From assembly GCF_017916325.1 (NCBI RefSeq), contig NC_090144.1, forward strand, positions 172,501 to 236,500: DNA of 64,000 nucleotides, read 5' to 3'. The translations under genes and the position numbers were made by a program. The notes under the pieces were generated by a model that saw nothing but the letters and a program-made list of their open reading frames with translations, had not been told where the DNA came from and made no database searches. Within the stretch, counting starts at the first letter, position 1; each line of letters starts with the position of its first letter. This document shows positions 8,475 to 18,300 of the stretch, in pieces. This DNA is from Leishmania martiniquensis (taxonomy: Eukaryota; Euglenozoa; Kinetoplastea; Trypanosomatida; Trypanosomatidae).

Positions 8475-10388
8475 ATGGCGAGCCTCACAGCCGCCGAGGC
8501 CCCACAGCTGCCACCGGGGATGGACCCGGTCTACTACGCCCTCAGCCTGCTGCGCCAGCGCCAGCTGGAGAAGTGCATCAAGGTCTCCACCCACTACCTC
8601 ACCCTGCCCGCCTCCCCGAGCCACGCTGACGTTCTAGCAGGCGCCATGGCGACCACGCCGTGCAGCGCCGATGCCATGCACGAGAGTGTGTGGCTTATCC
8701 AGACCAAGGCGATGGTGCTGCAGAGCTGGTATGACGATGCCGAAATCGTGGACGACGGCGTCGATGATGTACTCATGGAAGGCGAGCAAGCCATCGTGGG
8801 CACATCGCACCGTTCTGGCACGGTGTGGCAGGGCACTGCAGGCGCCAGTGCGGCTGCCGGAGCTGCTATTCGACTGGGAACTTCAGGTGGTGGGCGACCA
8901 GTAAGCAGCCGCTACGGCTACGCACGACCTGGCACGCTGCAGAACCGTCCCGGCTCTGTCCGCGGCGCTCCGGGCGGTACGGCGGTGCGCCCGGTCACGG
9001 GCCGCTTCGCGCGGCTTGGCACCGCGTCCCTGCTCTCCGTACCAGGCGGGCCGCACATCCACTTGCCGGCGCTGCAACTCGAGCGTTACGCGCAGGAGAA
9101 GCCGATGGCAGCCAAACTGTTGTGCGACTACCTCCTCTACGTGGAGCACAAGCCCAAGATGGCATTGGAGCTCTGTACCGCAGCGCTGCGGCCAGTCAAG
9201 CCGGTGATGGCGCCGGTGGCCGTGCTTCCTTCAGCGCCCGGCGCTGCTGCCAAGCTGCCGACGGGCGGCGCAGGAGGAGAAGGTCTGTCCCCGGTCCTTC
9301 CCACGTGTCCGGCCGCCGGACTCGGCGCGGCTTCACCGCCGCTGCGCCCTGCCGGAAAGAGTACCGGTGTCTCCGCGGCGCGGGAGCAGGCTGGCATAGT
9401 GAGCACCAATGACTGGTGGTGGAAGGCGCGCCTGGCCAAGGCGAACTACCAGCTGGGGCTTCTGCGGGAATCGGAGAAGTACCTCAAAGCCGCCCTCTTC
9501 GACGCACCAGCCAACGCCAGCGTCGGGTCAGGGAGGTTCGCGCAGGAGTCGAAGGCGCTGCCGGGCGGTGGTCGCCTTCCACAAAGCCGTGTCTTCGCCA
9601 ATTACAACACAAGTGTCGTTATGGAGCTGGGTAAGGTGTACCTCAAGATGGGCCAGCCCTTGACCGCACTGGAGACGTATGAAGCGGCGCTCGAGGTGAA
9701 CCCGTTCGACCACCACATCCTCCTCTGCTGTGCACGTCTGCGCGACGAGCTGCACGAGCCTGGAACCGCCTACGAGCTCTACAACGAAGTGCTGCACCTC
9801 GATAGCAGCAACATCGAGGCCATCGCCTGCATCGGCGCGCACCTCTTTTACGAGCGCAATCAGCCCGAGCTGGCACTGCGTTACTACCGTCGCTTGCTCC
9901 AGATGGGCATGCACACGACGGAGGTGTGGACGAACATGGGGCTATGTGCTTTCTACACCTTCCAAATGGAGCTGAGCCTGCGCTGCCTGTCCCGTGCGCT
10001 GGCATTGTGCAAGGACGACAGTCAGCGAGCGGACGTGTGGTACAACGTCGGGCACGTGGGCATTGGGATGGGCGACATGACCTTCGCTGAGCGCGCCTTC
10101 CGCCTTGCCGTCGGCGCAGACTCGACGCACGCGGAGGCGCTGAACAATCTGGCGGTGTTGGCCTACGAGCGGGAGAAGAAGGGGGCTGGGCGTCGCCTCC
10201 TAGACACAGCGGTGCTCGCGGCTCCAGGACTGACGGAGGCGCTTTACAACACCGCCGTCGTCTCGTTTCAGGAAGGGGAGCTCGAGTTGTCATACCAGAT
10301 GGTGATGCGGGCGCTGGAGGCAGAGCCGGACCACCCTGAGGCAGTGGCACTGCATGGCAAACTGCGCGAACGCTTCCTCGCACTTTAG
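8475..10388 (+). CDS. BBS8: Bardet-Biedl syndrome protein 8 (TTC8), BBSome subunit
   Basis: This 637-residue TPR protein matches BBS8 in order and detail. It begins with a short helical repeat (DPVYYALSLLRQRQLEKC), then an acidic segment with DDAEIVDDGVDDVLMEGE. A Pro/Gly/Arg/Thr-rich linker full of RPGT/RPVTGR motifs leads to GRFARLGTASLLS (about 176-188), highly characteristic of BBS8. From about residue 308 (NDWWWKARLAKANYQLG) to the end there are roughly eight TPRs. BBS8 is part of the BBSome coat that moves membrane proteins in and out of cilia; here it would act at the flagellum or flagellar pocket. An Ala/Gly/Pro insertion (about 240-300) interrupts the region before the main TPR array. 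The ATG follows GGGAGCC downstream of a strong splice acceptor. Confidence 0.92.
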   Translation: MASLTAAEAPQLPPGMDPVYYALSLLRQRQLEKCIKVSTHYLTLPASPSHADVLAGAMATTPCSADAMHESVWLIQTKAMVLQSWYDDAEIVDDGVDDVLMEGEQAIVGTSHRSGTVWQGTAGASAAAGAAIRLGTSGGGRPVSSRYGYARPGTLQNRPGSVRGAPGGTAVRPVTGRFARLGTASLLSVPGGPHIHLPALQLERYAQEKPMAAKLLCDYLLYVEHKPKMALELCTAALRPVKPVMAPVAVLPSAPGAAAKLPTGGAGGEGLSPVLPTCPAAGLGAASPPLRPAGKSTGVSAAREQAGIVSTNDWWWKARLAKANYQLGLLRESEKYLKAALFDAPANASVGSGRFAQESKALPGGGRLPQSRVFANYNTSVVMELGKVYLKMGQPLTALETYEAALEVNPFDHHILLCCARLRDELHEPGTAYELYNEVLHLDSSNIEAIACIGAHLFYERNQPELALRYYRRLLQMGMHTTEVWTNMGLCAFYTFQMELSLRCLSRALALCKDDSQRADVWYNVGHVGIGMGDMTFAERAFRLAVGADSTHAEALNNLAVLAYEREKKGAGRRLLDTAVLAAPGLTEALYNTAVVSFQEGELELSYQMVMRALEAEPDHPEAVALHGKLRERFLAL

Positions 10389-10569
10389 GCATGCTGCCAT
10401 TCGTTTCTTTCTTGCCTCCTACTCCTCCGTGGTTGCTGCCAGTGCGAGTACGCACCTCCTCACCACCACCACCACCACGACCACGGGCTCTCGGCCACTG
10501 TATGTCGAGTGCTCCATGAAGCGCGCATGCGCGGCCACGATGAAAGCACCGCGCATCTGTGTGCACCTT

Positions 10570-10966
10570 TGTGTGTGTGTGTGTGTGTGGCAGCACGTAC
10601 GCAATGGAAAAAATCGGGAAAGAAAACTTCGGCCGCTCACAGGGGCAGTGGGGAAGGGATAGGAAGCCACCTTGGCGCCCGTTTGCCTTCCCGCTCCTTC
10701 CCCACCCACCCCCGCCTCCCTCACAAACACACACACACACACACGGCTCTCGTAAGGAGTGCGCAAGGGAGGGCAGCGTTGTCATTCCCCCTCCCTAATT
10801 CTTTGCCTACAGTCACCTTGAGCATGCGTCTAAGCACAAGCTTGTGGCTCGAGGCGGCCGACGCTTGGAGAGGTCGCATAATCACCGGTGCGCTCTCGTC
10901 ACTTGTCGGCGGCGGCAACAGGGGAGGGGGAAGTCCAGCCACGCACACGCATATATATATATATAT
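10570..10966. repeat. GT, CA and TA microsatellites
   Basis: A (GT)n tract lies at 10570-10589, (CA)n at 10727-10744 and (AT)n at 10951-10966. The GT and CA tracts are complementary and could pair across about 140 nt in a precursor RNA. Confidence 0.8.
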
Positions 10967-11354
10967 ACGCACTGCCTCCCTCCCTCCCTTTCCTTCTCCC
11001 TCTGCCTCCCCTCTCCCTCCCTGGCGCAAGCAAGCATACACAGGTACACATACACACATCACAACAGCTGAAGCGCTTCCGCTGTCGTGCTTGAGAGGCT
11101 CTTTCCACAGCAGCACGTGCTCGCGCTCCCTCCCGACTGATTGAGCTGACAGACCGTCACATCCTCCGCTCAGCACAGGAGAACGGCGGGATATCAGCAA
11201 GTGGCGTGCCACGTTGTCGAGCGCCTCAACCCTTTTCTTGCTGTTGGAATGGGCATCAGCAGCTGCATTCGCTGGCTGGACATAGAGGTAGCATCACTGC
11301 GGTATCGTCGTGAAGTGCTCGTACAGGAAGCTTGACCTCAGCCTCGGTGTGTCA

Positions 11355-11376
11355 TCTCCCTCCCGTCCTCCTTGAG
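11355..11376 (+). promoter_or_regulatory. Candidate trans-splice acceptor for coiled-coil gene
   Basis: A C/T-rich tract at 11355-11373 is followed by AG at 11375-11376, 75 nt before the ATG at 11451. Confidence 0.4.
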
Positions 11377-11450
11377 GCCTTCTTTTTCAACGAATCTATA
11401 TACACACATACACGCACGTACATATACACACCGGCGTGCAGCGCTTGCCG

Positions 11451-14400
11451 ATGAAGGTCAGCCCTGAAGACCCTCATCGGCCGCCACTGGCGACCATCCC
11501 CGCCTTCAGCAACGCGGGGCATGCGACGTTTTCGGCGCCGAGCAGTGGCTCCACTTCTGGCATGCTGCCGCCATCGCAGTCCCGCTGGCGCCACACCACA
11601 CCGCCTCAGAGCAGCGCCCCGCTGCTGGCTGGCATGAGCCCCGCCAACATGCCTTTTCCCGCTGGGTGGTCCACCGACTTTGTTTCACCGACGCCGGGAG
11701 CCGTTGTCACGGAGGCGGCTCTCGAGTCACAGATGGGGGACGGCGCTGGTGATGGCGAACACCAAAGCGCATTCGAGGCAACATCGGCAGCGGCAGTGGC
11801 GGACACCTCGACGAGTGACGACATCCTGCGTGGCATCTACAACGAGAAGCTGCAGGCCAGTGTCCGCAGCATCATCACGACGCTAGCAGCGGAGTTGCCT
11901 CAGGATCACATCTTCCTGCAGCTCATGGCGGACCCCACGACGCAGCAGTACTGCAAAGTGCGTCTCGCCGAGGTGGTGGAAGGGTTTCTTTACTCGACGC
12001 AAGCAGAGCAGTACCATGCACTAGCCACGGAGCTCGCCCGCGGCGAACGAGACGGTGCGCTCCTTCGCCAGCGAATCGAAGCGCTCGAGGCCGAGTTGGC
12101 AGCGGCGAGTTCGCCAGACCGACTGTCGACGCCGCAGCGAGAGGGGCTCGCCTCACTCGGAGCGACAAGCGGCATCGGCGAGAATCACGCGCACCAGACG
12201 GTGCCGGTGGCTTCCTCGTGGACCTCGCGGTCGCCTACCATGATGCGCGCACCAGCCGCAGCTACCCGTACCACCTCCTCTGTCTCCGCCAGCATAGGTG
12301 CCAACCCCATGGAGAACGAGGAGGCGCGCCGCGAGCTTCTCCGCATTCTCGAGCAAGCCACGCACGATCAGGAGCTGCACCGCTGCACGCAAGCGCTGCA
12401 AGCGGTCAGCAAAGTGATTGACTTCATCGACGAGGAAGCGCACTATGACGACAAGTACTTCTTCGAAGGGGAACTGCTAAGTGAGTTGTACAAGTGCATC
12501 CAATCGTTGCTGCATTACGTTGACGGCGCTTTGGAGAGTCAAGAGCGACTGCGGCAGGAAATCCGTGAGCAGCAGCGGTTTAATGGCGCCACCGTCGAAA
12601 GCAAACGGCCCGCTGATGATGTCGCAATAGGTGACAGTGTGGCCAGCGCCGGCAACTCCGCGTCAGCCTCCGCAAGCACCAAACGTAGTGGCACCCCTGC
12701 ACCTGTGTTGGCCTCTGACTACTCGACACCGCGGCCGCCACAGGTGTCGCTGGGCAATGCGGGCACGGCCCTAATGAGCAGCGTTGTCGCATCACACTTC
12801 TCCTCGGCCTCCTCCCCTGCAGCCGCGGATCACACGCGCCCCATCCAGCAACAGCGGGAGCGACTGCAGCGACTGGCAGGGCAGCTGCGTGAGGGACAGC
12901 AGCGCACGAGTGAATTGCTGCACACACTTGCGCGCCTGGACAGCGCGCGTCGTCGCGAGCTGGCGCAGCTGGAGCGTGCAGCGACGGCCGCGCGCGAAGA
13001 GGCGGCTGTCGCCATCCGCACAGCAGAAGGCGTGCGGCACGCAAAGGAGAATTCGGAGCGGCTTTGCGCCGAGCGCGCGGCCTCCCTCGCCCGCGAGCGG
13101 ACGGAGCTGCGCGATCAGCTGGCTGATGCGCATGCGCAGTTGGCGGCAGCGACACACGACGTGCACGCGGTGCGGCGTGAGTTGCGCAGCGTCACGACCA
13201 GGGCGGAAGAAGCGGAAGAGAGAGAGAAGGACCTCGCCGCCGAGCTGACTGCTCGCAAGGCCGCCATGGAGCGCTGCAACGCTGAATTGAAAGAGTATCG
13301 GACGGACTGCGGTGCTCGGCAGGCCGAATTGGCGGCCCTCAGGGCTGCGCACCAGGCCAACATGGACGCTCTTCAGGATGCCGCACGGGAGCTGCTGTGT
13401 GTGCGCGTAGAGGGCGCAATGGCAGGTCTCAGCGCCCTTTACCAGGAGGCGAAGGCCGCCAAGGCGGAGCTGCTGGAGCGCGAAGGCTATCGGCCTCTCC
13501 TACACAGGTGGAGCATTGCTGTCGCGGCGCAGCAGGAGGCCGCGCGCCACGCGCAGGTGCAGTCTCAGCTGGCTGAATCAGCGCAGGTGGAGCAGGCGGT
13601 GGCTCAGCGTGGGTGCATGGATGCGCTTGGCGTGCTGCTACGCTCCATGTGGGCAGATGATGCAACCGAGTGCGCTCTCGCACCATGGCCTACGAGCACA
13701 GCCGTGGATTCGACTGCGCTACACTTGCCACGCCGCGACAGCATGCAGAAAGCACCTAGAGGTGGCTGCACCCGCCGTCGGCAGCGCACCGGCAGTGGTG
13801 GCAGCACTGCCAGCGGCCACACGGAAGGTCTTGGCGCGGAGAAGACAACGGAGTTGCACTGCTATCGCCTTCCCACAACCCTTGCGGGGATGTGCAACGC
13901 TCTGGAGTGCGCCTACAACAATGTCCGTGTTAGACACCGTGCCAGGCAGCAGACGATCGACTCACTTCGCGCTGCACTCGTTAGCAAGGACATCGAACTG
14001 CGTGCGGCGGAGGCCAGCGACGCACAGCTGCGAGAGCTGTTGAAGGCAGAGCAGGCCAAGGAGGCGCAGTGGAAGGCAGAGATGGCGCAGCTCAGTGAAC
14101 ACAACCCAATGCGTGATCTGCTCGCGCGGCAAGACGCACTGCTGAAGGCGGTCAGCGATGAACGCAACGAGCTGCGCCGCCTGTGGAACCGGCTGAGCGG
14201 CGACTACATCGCCCTGGAACAGCGCAATGGCGTCTTGCACGCGCGGTGTGCCGAGAAGGAGCACGAGAACGCACGGCTGAACGGGATGCTGCGACGTGGC
14301 GGTACTTCGGCTTCCCCAGCCGGCTCTCGTCATAAAGACGCCACTTTCGGCCGTGCCGCGAGAGGTCCAGCCGTGGTCGCGGCGGCTTCATCGGCAACCG

Positions 14401-14552
14401 TCGAAGTTGCGCGACAGGCTCCAACGCTTACAGTCATCGCAGCACAGCTCGGCACCTCGACCGATCGTCCCGCCTTCATACAGGGGCTCGACTCTTCCTC
14501 TGCTTCAGAGTTCCATTCCACTGAAGCCGCGTCGAATGAGGTCCTCGCGTAG
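11451..14552 (+). CDS. Coiled-coil protein of unknown function
   Basis: This 1033-residue protein has no family I recognise. The ATG at 11451 is preferred; the frame extends five codons upstream to a GTG that trypanosomatids would not use. Residues 1-120 are Ser/Pro-rich. A compact predicted helical segment follows at about 126-190 (IYNEKLQASVRSIITTLAAE onward), with alternating hydrophobics and an LPQDH turn, vaguely like RIIa/Dpy-30-type dimerisation modules. Long heptad-rich coiled coils run at about 190-220, 285-380, 463-683 and 826-947, rich in Ala, Glu, Arg and Leu. Ser/Thr-rich linkers separate them. Such proteins in trypanosomatids are often cytoskeletal, basal-body or flagellar; that is inference only. 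No enzymatic motif or membrane span is seen. Confidence 0.7.
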   Translation: MKVSPEDPHRPPLATIPAFSNAGHATFSAPSSGSTSGMLPPSQSRWRHTTPPQSSAPLLAGMSPANMPFPAGWSTDFVSPTPGAVVTEAALESQMGDGAGDGEHQSAFEATSAAAVADTSTSDDILRGIYNEKLQASVRSIITTLAAELPQDHIFLQLMADPTTQQYCKVRLAEVVEGFLYSTQAEQYHALATELARGERDGALLRQRIEALEAELAAASSPDRLSTPQREGLASLGATSGIGENHAHQTVPVASSWTSRSPTMMRAPAAATRTTSSVSASIGANPMENEEARRELLRILEQATHDQELHRCTQALQAVSKVIDFIDEEAHYDDKYFFEGELLSELYKCIQSLLHYVDGALESQERLRQEIREQQRFNGATVESKRPADDVAIGDSVASAGNSASASASTKRSGTPAPVLASDYSTPRPPQVSLGNAGTALMSSVVASHFSSASSPAAADHTRPIQQQRERLQRLAGQLREGQQRTSELLHTLARLDSARRRELAQLERAATAAREEAAVAIRTAEGVRHAKENSERLCAERAASLARERTELRDQLADAHAQLAAATHDVHAVRRELRSVTTRAEEAEEREKDLAAELTARKAAMERCNAELKEYRTDCGARQAELAALRAAHQANMDALQDAARELLCVRVEGAMAGLSALYQEAKAAKAELLEREGYRPLLHRWSIAVAAQQEAARHAQVQSQLAESAQVEQAVAQRGCMDALGVLLRSMWADDATECALAPWPTSTAVDSTALHLPRRDSMQKAPRGGCTRRRQRTGSGGSTASGHTEGLGAEKTTELHCYRLPTTLAGMCNALECAYNNVRVRHRARQQTIDSLRAALVSKDIELRAAEASDAQLRELLKAEQAKEAQWKAEMAQLSEHNPMRDLLARQDALLKAVSDERNELRRLWNRLSGDYIALEQRNGVLHARCAEKEHENARLNGMLRRGGTSASPAGSRHKDATFGRAARGPAVVAAASSATVEVARQAPTLTVIAAQLGTSTDRPAFIQGLDSSSASEFHSTEAASNEVLA

Positions 14553-15394
14553 TACTGCTGGTCCCGCATCTGCCCGATGAGAGATGTACCAGGGAGGGGA
14601 GGGGGGCTCGTAGCCTGGCCACGCCAGTGCTGTATGTATGCGTTGCTCCTCGATGTGCATGCCCGTGCGCCGTGGGTGCTGTGCTCGCCATGGCATTTCT
14701 CTCCCTCCTCCCCCCTCCCCACATCGTCGCGCACGGGTCAGGCGGCGAGAACACAGACAAAATGTGCGCCCACAGGAAACCCACCACCGGTCGAGTGCTC
14801 TGCAATACAGCGGCAGTCAGTGAGCGCTCACCCACACACATACACACGCACATGCGTACGGCCTTTCCAGTCCATCGTCATGAAGCCGACGCCCCAGAGG
14901 AGCTCGCCCGCGCAGTAGGGCGGAAAAGTATCTCGAAGGGTGAGCGTGGGGCGGCGGGCGCATCGCCGACTCTCCTACCAACTGTCGTCCGAAGAGCAGC
15001 GCACATGTCGCTCAGCACTAACGTGGCGCGCCGCCACCCCCAGCTGTGTGATCGCACATCTCTCACTTCGCTGCCCTCACACACGCACTCTCTCTCTCCT
15101 CACCCTCCTCCACATCCGTCACGATGGCGCCCCACCTCTCCCTCGGGCTCAGCGTCGCGTATAGCAACAGCACCAGCAGCCCCACCAACTGTCAGGACGC
15201 TGAAGAAAAGGAAACGCAAAGCGCACGAGGAGGCGGTCTATCCCCGCCGCTCCTCTTTCTATTTGTGTGTGTGTGTGTGTGTCGTTGCTGTATCACGCTC
15301 TCCTCCAGCCCACCCACCCCTCACACGCACACACGTCACCCCTCTCCCCCACTCACCCCGCCTTCACCCCTCCCCCCACCGCCAGCCCCGCATC
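14553..15394. other. Intergenic region upstream of MON2-like gene
   Basis: This 0.8-kb spacer has no supportable separate gene. The downstream frame stays open through most of it, but the translation is His/Ser/Pro/Cys-rich and reads like UTR, including a GT tract at 15264-15282 translated as Cys-Val repeats. Confidence 0.6.
15338..15385 (+). promoter_or_regulatory. Candidate trans-splice acceptor for MON2-like gene
   Basis: A long C-rich pyrimidine tract (15338-15383) ends at AG 15384-15385, only about 10 nt before ATG 15395. The very short 5' UTR this gives makes an upstream acceptor a real alternative, for example after the C/T tract near 15245-15262. Confidence 0.35.
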
Positions 15395-18300
15395 ATGGCG
15401 TCCTCTTGGTGGCCACTAGGCCGCTTCTCTGTCCCAGAGGAAGCGAACGAGTCGGTGCCAACAGATAGTCCAACCGCCACGCACTCAAGCCGTCCAATGG
15501 CCTCAGCAGAGCGCGCAGCTACGGCAGCGTCGACCGCCGTGGCGGATGCCCATCACCTCGCGCACGCCGCCTTTCATACAAGCCTGGAGAGTCTTTTGGT
15601 GGAATCGACGAAGCACCGCAGCCTTGTCCTCCTGCGTGACGCGGTCCAGGATACCCGCCAGCGCCAGTACGACCCGACTAGCCTCTTCGAGACCCTGTGC
15701 ATTGCGTGCACGCTGCTGGCAGAACGCAGCGCTGGTAGGATGGGGAGCACGGCGCGTAGGTGCAGCAGCAGCCTATCACAGCCCCTTACTACGCCAGGCC
15801 CTGCCACCGGAGGGATCATCTCGAACAGTAGCAGCGGCGCCGGGTTGTATGCAATGAGTAGCGGCAGCGAATTGCCACCTGTACTGGTTACCACTGTCGA
15901 GGCAGCAAATCCGCCGGCAGCCGGCGCACATGTGGGCGCCGCAGCGTCTCCGCCCCAACCGCTTCATTACCGTCATCACGCGGCATCCCGAGCACTGCTG
16001 CTTCAGTCCATCGGCGACATCGGTAAGCTTATCGCTCTGGCTCTGTTGCCGGTCACACAGCAGGTCGGCCAGCGTGTGGCTAGCCTAGTGCGCGAGCTTG
16101 CCTTCCAGCCCTCGCCATCACCGCCTGCTCAGCACCACCTGTCTAGTTCGCAGCCGCCATCGAGAGCCGCCTGGCCGATCCCGGCACGGACGGCAAGCAC
16201 GTCGATGACGCTCCCCCTTGCAACGCAGTCGCATGGCATCGCCTCATGGGACAAGGTACTCCCCAGCGGAGTAGCCGATACCAACTTCAGCAGCGGTATT
16301 GCGCCATCCACCGCAGCCACGGCGATCATTTCCGCTGCTGGGACAGTACAGCTTGTGCACGACGATCCGGTCCTCGTCCGTCTTATTCAGATGACCGCGT
16401 CGGCTGCATCGAGATGTCCCCTTGGCAACGGTGCGCTCGCAGAGCTGTACGGCGTACTCTTTCTCTTCTGCAGCTGTGTGGCGCCTCACTCCGTGCTCGA
16501 GGCAACATGCGAGGCGACGCTGACGCACCACATCCACACCGTACTGACCGCGCTGCACGATAGCGGGGCCGGAGACGACGACGGCGTCACATCGGCTAGT
16601 GGGCACGCGAGCGGCGACGGCCCCCTGCATCACAGCATCCCAGCGGCGTTGCCGACGGCATCCACGTTCACTGCCCAGCTGCAGGGCGTCGCCTTCATCA
16701 AGGATGTTTGCCGCCTTATCATCGGGGTGCGCACGCGGTGGCTGTACCTGAGCCCTTACTGCAGCGCCACCTCTGCTGGTGGTAACTCGGCAGGTGGTGG
16801 AAGAGGCCCGACCGCGACCAGCGGTAGCAATTACAGTAATAAGAAGGGTGCGGCGGCGCAGCACAGGGGCAGTACACCCTCGTCTATGGCAGGCATCACC
16901 GCCAGCGTTTCGGCTACCGTAACAGATGGTGGTTTGCAATCGGGCCAAGACCAGCAGCAGCACCAATCGTCGCGTGCACCGCCGATGACATCGACCCCGG
17001 TGCTGAAATCTCTGGCGAGCTCATCTCAGCTCACCCGGAATGTGTTGGGCACGGATGCATCCACCGCCGTAGCTGTAGTCATACCAGGCGCTGGTGACCT
17101 CGCTGGTGCGGCAGATCGCCCATCGTTGTCTTCCTTGCCGTCCACTGTGCCACCATGCGCCACGATGGAGGCAGCGCCGGACCGGCTGCGACTCTTTCTC
17201 GTTCGCACCGTGACGCTGTTCTTCAAAGAGTATGCCAAGGCGCTGATGCTCTCAACAGAGGAGACCGCCGGTGCTGGAGGAGGTGGAGGTGTGAGCGGAG
17301 GCGCTACCGTCACATCAGCCACCGCGGCCGCCATGCACAGCCCTCTGTACGCGCAGTGCCTCAACGACTGCCTCTTCTCGGTTGCACTGTGGGGCCTACA
17401 TGAGCTGGGTATCGCGGTGCCCATGCAGCCGCCGCCGGCTTTGTTTGTAGAGGTGCTTCAGCAGCAGCAGCAACAACAACAGCACGTCGATGGATCCCTC
17501 AGCTCATCACCGTGCTCGCTGGAGATGTTCACCTGCACTCAGCAACTCGCCCTCGCCTCCGTCAGCGCCCACCTTCACAGCATGGCAAACTCGGCGCAGG
17601 TGCTTCTTGAGGCGCATGAGCGGCTACTGCTGCTGCTCTGCAGGCGCCGCAAGCCTTGCGCAGCCTCGTCCTCACCGCCGCAGGTCGGCGGCAATGCCGA
17701 GCGACTGTCACAAGCGGCGACGGTGGTGCTGTCTCTCTGGCGGAAGACGCTCACAAGTACATCGCTGTTGTGGGAGCTGTTGCAGTTGCGCTCTATGCGC
17801 AGTGTCCGGCGAGATGACAGCGGCGGTGACGTAGTTGGAGCAGGCATGTCGAGCGGTGCCGGGGCACATCGCAACAGCGGCATGCACTGCAAGGAGGAGT
17901 GGTGGGCTGGCCAGGATACGAGCGAGAGCGGCTACGACAGTGGCACAACTGACAGTGGCGGCAGCAGCGCTGTGGGAATCTCGCGACAGTGGCTGCAGTT
18001 GCCTCAGAGCAGCCCTGCGTATCAGCAGCTGCCTGCTGTCGCGCACCCGCGCTTGTGCAGCTCTTATTTCACTGGCAGCGAAATCGCTTCTGTTCGTAGC
18101 TGTGGCAATGAGAGCAATCGCATCAGCACGCCAGCCGTTCCTGGCATTTCAGACACCGCGGTGATCGGTAAAGAGGATGGCACTGGTGTGGATGACGCTT
18201 CGGTGCCGTCGCTGGTTCGCCTCGTCGTGTCTCTGGTGGCACTGGTAGTGGCCCACATGCAGCCCCATGCCGTCACCACCGCCATGCAGGTAAGCGCGGG

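Larger units (their letters stand above)
10389..11450. other. Intergenic region BBS8 to coiled-coil gene
   Basis: This 1.1-kb spacer has no supportable gene. It contains a GT tract (10570-10589), a CA tract (10727-10744), a TA tract (10951-10966), and several C/T-rich runs. Confidence 0.6.

Noticed and set aside
9643..10785. 380-codon minus-strand open frame
   Set aside because: It overlaps BBS8 in antisense; Arg/Pro-rich composition is a by-product of GC-rich codon use on the other strand.
14627..15394. In-frame N-terminal extension of the MON2-like gene
   Set aside because: Contains CA/GT microsatellite translations and polypyrimidine tracts, and begins with a non-ATG codon; it reads as 5' UTR.
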